From the NCBI GenBank assembly GCA_027854065.1, contig JAQGEF010000001.1, positions 124,001 through 188,000 on the forward strand: DNA of 64,000 nt. Reading direction: 5' to 3'. Source of the stretch: Polluticaenibacter yanchengensis (GTDB lineage Bacteria > Bacteroidota > Bacteroidia > Chitinophagales > Chitinophagaceae). Each line of letters begins with the position of its first letter. Within the stretch, counting starts at the first letter, position 1. Positions 63,001-64,000 of this stretch are shown here, one piece after another. The notes under the pieces are model-generated. The model saw nothing but the letters and a program-made list of their open reading frames with translations. It did not search any database and was not told the DNA's origin. The position numbers and the translations under genes were made by a program.

Positions 63001-64000
63001 CAACCGCCTTCGGAAACCATAATTTGAGAAACCATGATTGGTTTGTTCGCAGTAATATAATCCGCTTCGTCGCTGGCATATTCGTAATAGAAATTATTTA
63101 CCAGGCCGGTTAACCGCACACCGTTTCTATACACAATCGTTGTCCTGTCTTTCACCGTTACCCGGAACCGGTTCCTGTTTAAATTAGTGGCATTAACCGT
63201 AGAAGAAGTAGGCGCTGTTAAATATTCCGTACCCCAGGCTTCTGACGGAAATACCTGCTGGATAATAAAATCACCACTTGCCCAGGCATTAGCACAAATA
63301 GAGGTCCTGCTGCTACCGGAAAACACCCCTACCGGGTGACATTTTCCATCTGCTCCCTCTATTGATTTTATATAACTACCCGTTAAATCAAATCCGAAAG
63401 TACCCGTTTGAATTCTTCCTAAAACATTATAGATCTCTCCCTTTTGTAAATCCACTTCAAACGCCTGGTTCCGGTTGATCCCGAATGTATTTTGCGACGG
63501 GGTAATTCTTATCCTGGTGTTATTCTCGCTGGCTACCACAAAAAACCAGGAATACGCATCGCTGGCATAATTCTGTTCTGTATTTACGGAGTAATAATTG
63601 TAGCCAAAGGTTTCTACAGGCAACAGCATGGTAGAACCGGATGAGGTTTGCCCGTAAACATGCGCGTACGCTACTATAGGCGTATCGCTTACAATATGAA
63701 TGCCTTTATCATATTTTCCCTGGCTGTACAGTCGGGCATCATCGCCGCCGCCCAATCCTCTTGGCATTGGTTCTGTGGCAATGGCCGTGTTGGCAGGTAT
63801 ATTATAAGTTCTTGTAAATCCTGTTCCGTTAATGCTTACTGTAACAGTAGCAGGTTCTTCCGCACTTAAATACAACACCATCGTTTCGCCACCACCCTGG
63901 TTGGTTGTAAAGAATTGGTTATGTCCGTAACCCGTCCAGAACTCCTTTCCCTTGTTAGACTTTTTCTGTGCCATCAGGCTCCCGTTCATTTGCAAAAAGC
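60081..64000 (-). CDS. large T9SS type B protein with IgGFc-binding and PKD domains (5' end cut)
   Basis: The frame runs off the right edge; the first visible residues FLQMNGSLMAQKKS look like the end of a signal peptide (cleavage after MAQ), so only the very start is missing. Residues about 15-430 fit an IgGFc-binding N-terminal domain (KEFWTGYGHNQFF, VVASENNTRIRITPSQN, FIIQQVFPSEAWGTEYLTAP). About eight PKD-like Ig domains follow, each near 80-90 residues with NWTLAAGVNSNEENPKHVF-type strands. The C terminus YIPNAFSPNNDGINDTWWVP, VFNRWGNVC and PSGTYYYVAQDE is the gliding-motility-associated CHU_C (T9SS type B) signal. It is secreted and surface-bound, likely an adhesin or gliding-related protein. 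Confidence 0.9.
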   Translation of the reverse strand, partial: FLQMNGSLMAQKKSNKGKEFWTGYGHNQFFTTNQGGGETMVLYLSAEEPATVTVSINGTGFTRTYNIPANTAIATEPMPRGLGGGDDARLYSQGKYDKGIHIVSDTPIVAYAHVYGQTSSGSTMLLPVETFGYNYYSVNTEQNYASDAYSWFFVVASENNTRIRITPSQNTFGINRNQAFEVDLQKGEIYNVLGRIQTGTFGFDLTGSYIKSIEGADGKCHPVGVFSGSSRTSICANAWASGDFIIQQVFPSEAWGTEYLTAPTSSTVNATNLNRNRFRVTVKDRTTIVYRNGVRLTGLVNNFYYEYASDEADYITANKPIMVSQIMVSEGGCGNTGRGDPDMFYISSVPQAVKRTIFYNTNKEGITHNFVTIIVPNGGLSSLKIDGGTSFSHQYVHPNNNKYTVVVKSLPASQMQHIVECDSGFTAVTYGMGTAESYGYNAGTFINDLDTKIDFVNTSDKYSVDYTCAGTTFFPQVKTMYNPTSITWHFSRVEHLNFDRDTTVTDLSSVEVITENGRTYNQYTYKGNLAFSKPGKYLVPITIYDLTLDNCSQSQTLTIEIEVKEAPVTDYAITGAICKEGTVKLSEVKQTDWTAVEWQWLNGETVLSENVSFDWRVPDAPTADITLQAVNGLDGCVATVTKTLNIEALPVAEIITDMAKENLCVTNEVALTVKTADAIKTYTWTIAGVSYNGEKQLITFSSAGVKNISLEILGENGCKQTIDSSINVVDNPVAGFTVASAGLCQNGEIAFTNASTTSTGALTYNWTLAAGVNSNEENPKHVFSTAGTKQVTLKIASADGCTDEIVKAIEVSALPDLEIVTAKPDYCMNDKVALSLTSAGKIVSAAWILPDGSTSGNLAIEWQNNNSATAIFKASVTDDNGCKSAEESLTINYHEVAAFNIAANSNAAICSGTNAQFEVTDNAPLKNYKWLIDSHTFTTATAGYTFATAGNYNITVEVEDNYGCTASKTESFTVAKPPVADFSWSNSIACTFNEINFVNNSTDAVSNSWQFGLSGTANTEVNPKYIFETTGSRNIVLTVTAANGCKNTVTKAILIVEAPVLTVNNNKTTYCQGDDIILSALSTSSLVGINWRLPDASASTGTSVNWNNAKAGNLQFEVMATDDKGCHTAPVKHTVTVNALPFVDAGNDMLVPTLTSIKLNGRTNAGNDASISWSPIINLDNPSVLTPTLYVEDSVKYILTVADANGCIAKDSVYINAIKGSEYIPNAFSPNNDGINDTWWVPAVLLNPKMTVTVFNRWGNVCTTLHYGKLKWDGTINGKPAPSGTYYYVAQDEHKKISGSITLLR

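Noticed and set aside
1..64000. tRNA, rRNA, insertion sequences, prophage or integrase genes
   Set aside because: I looked in all intergenic regions and among coding regions and found no cloverleaf-like sequence, rRNA block or transposase/integrase motif.

Overview
The window comes from a Bacteroidota chromosome, most likely Chitinophagaceae or a near relative. Evidence for this is a SusC/SusD pair in a polysaccharide utilisation locus, two secreted proteins with type IX secretion (T9SS) C-terminal signals, a short 285-residue primary sigma factor, menaquinone synthesis by the futalosine route (MqnE), and promoter-like TAnnTTTG boxes upstream of several genes. There is no rRNA, tRNA, transposase or phage gene that I can see. 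The left end cuts a DUF2891 gene and the right end cuts the start of a large T9SS protein.

Layout. 1-2.6 kb: DUF2891 end, rlmB, a lipoprotein and a possible gene remnant. 3.0-11.5 kb: a plus-strand catabolic cluster with a beta-propeller glycosidase, a MaoC hydratase, a solute-binding-protein fold without signal peptide or ABC partners, two tandem CaiB/BaiF CoA-transferases, an amidohydrolase of the sugar-lactonase group, a RhaT-like symporter and a Gfo/Idh/MocA oxidoreductase. 11.8-26.5 kb: mostly housekeeping genes (phosphatase, trmB/DUF5522/alkyltransferase-like operon, RluE-type pseudouridine synthase, rfbD, rpoD, HAD phosphatase, map-mqnE, hemF, hemB), interrupted by an AT-rich orphan gene at 22.8-23.8 kb. 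26.5-43.6 kb: a minus-strand polysaccharide utilisation locus, rbsK - GH127-like - GRP sugar transporter - susC - susD - CE7 esterase - GH3 - heparinase II/III-like lyase - DUF2264 - GH88. A 26-bp near-palindrome lies just before rbsK, and a LacI-family regulator is encoded at 52.1 kb. 44.3-51.3 kb: two paralogous LuxR/NarL response regulators, a sensor kinase and a T9SS type A protein. 53.4-59.7 kb: a type VI-B CRISPR locus with Cas13b, a 400-residue unknown protein encoded divergently, and an array of 21 repeats of 36 nt. 60.1-64.0 kb: a large IgGFc-binding/PKD T9SS type B protein.

How the genes work together. The PUL reads as a system that binds a uronate-containing glycan at the outer membrane (SusD/SusC), deacetylates it (CE7), cleaves it by beta-elimination (lyase), removes unsaturated uronate (GH88) and trims other sugars (GH3, DUF2264, GH127-like). 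A sugar transporter and a ribokinase then handle a monosaccharide, probably a furanose. The 4-11 kb cluster looks like a CoA-dependent route for a sugar or sugar acid. The Cas13b locus should give RNA-guided RNA interference; it has no cas1/cas2 and neither of the known VI-B accessory proteins (Csx27, Csx28), so the divergent 400-residue protein is the most interesting unknown here.

Intergenic DNA holds two families of dispersed palindromic elements (three copies each). In one family the stem sequences differ between copies while pairing is kept, which points to selection on folded DNA or RNA.
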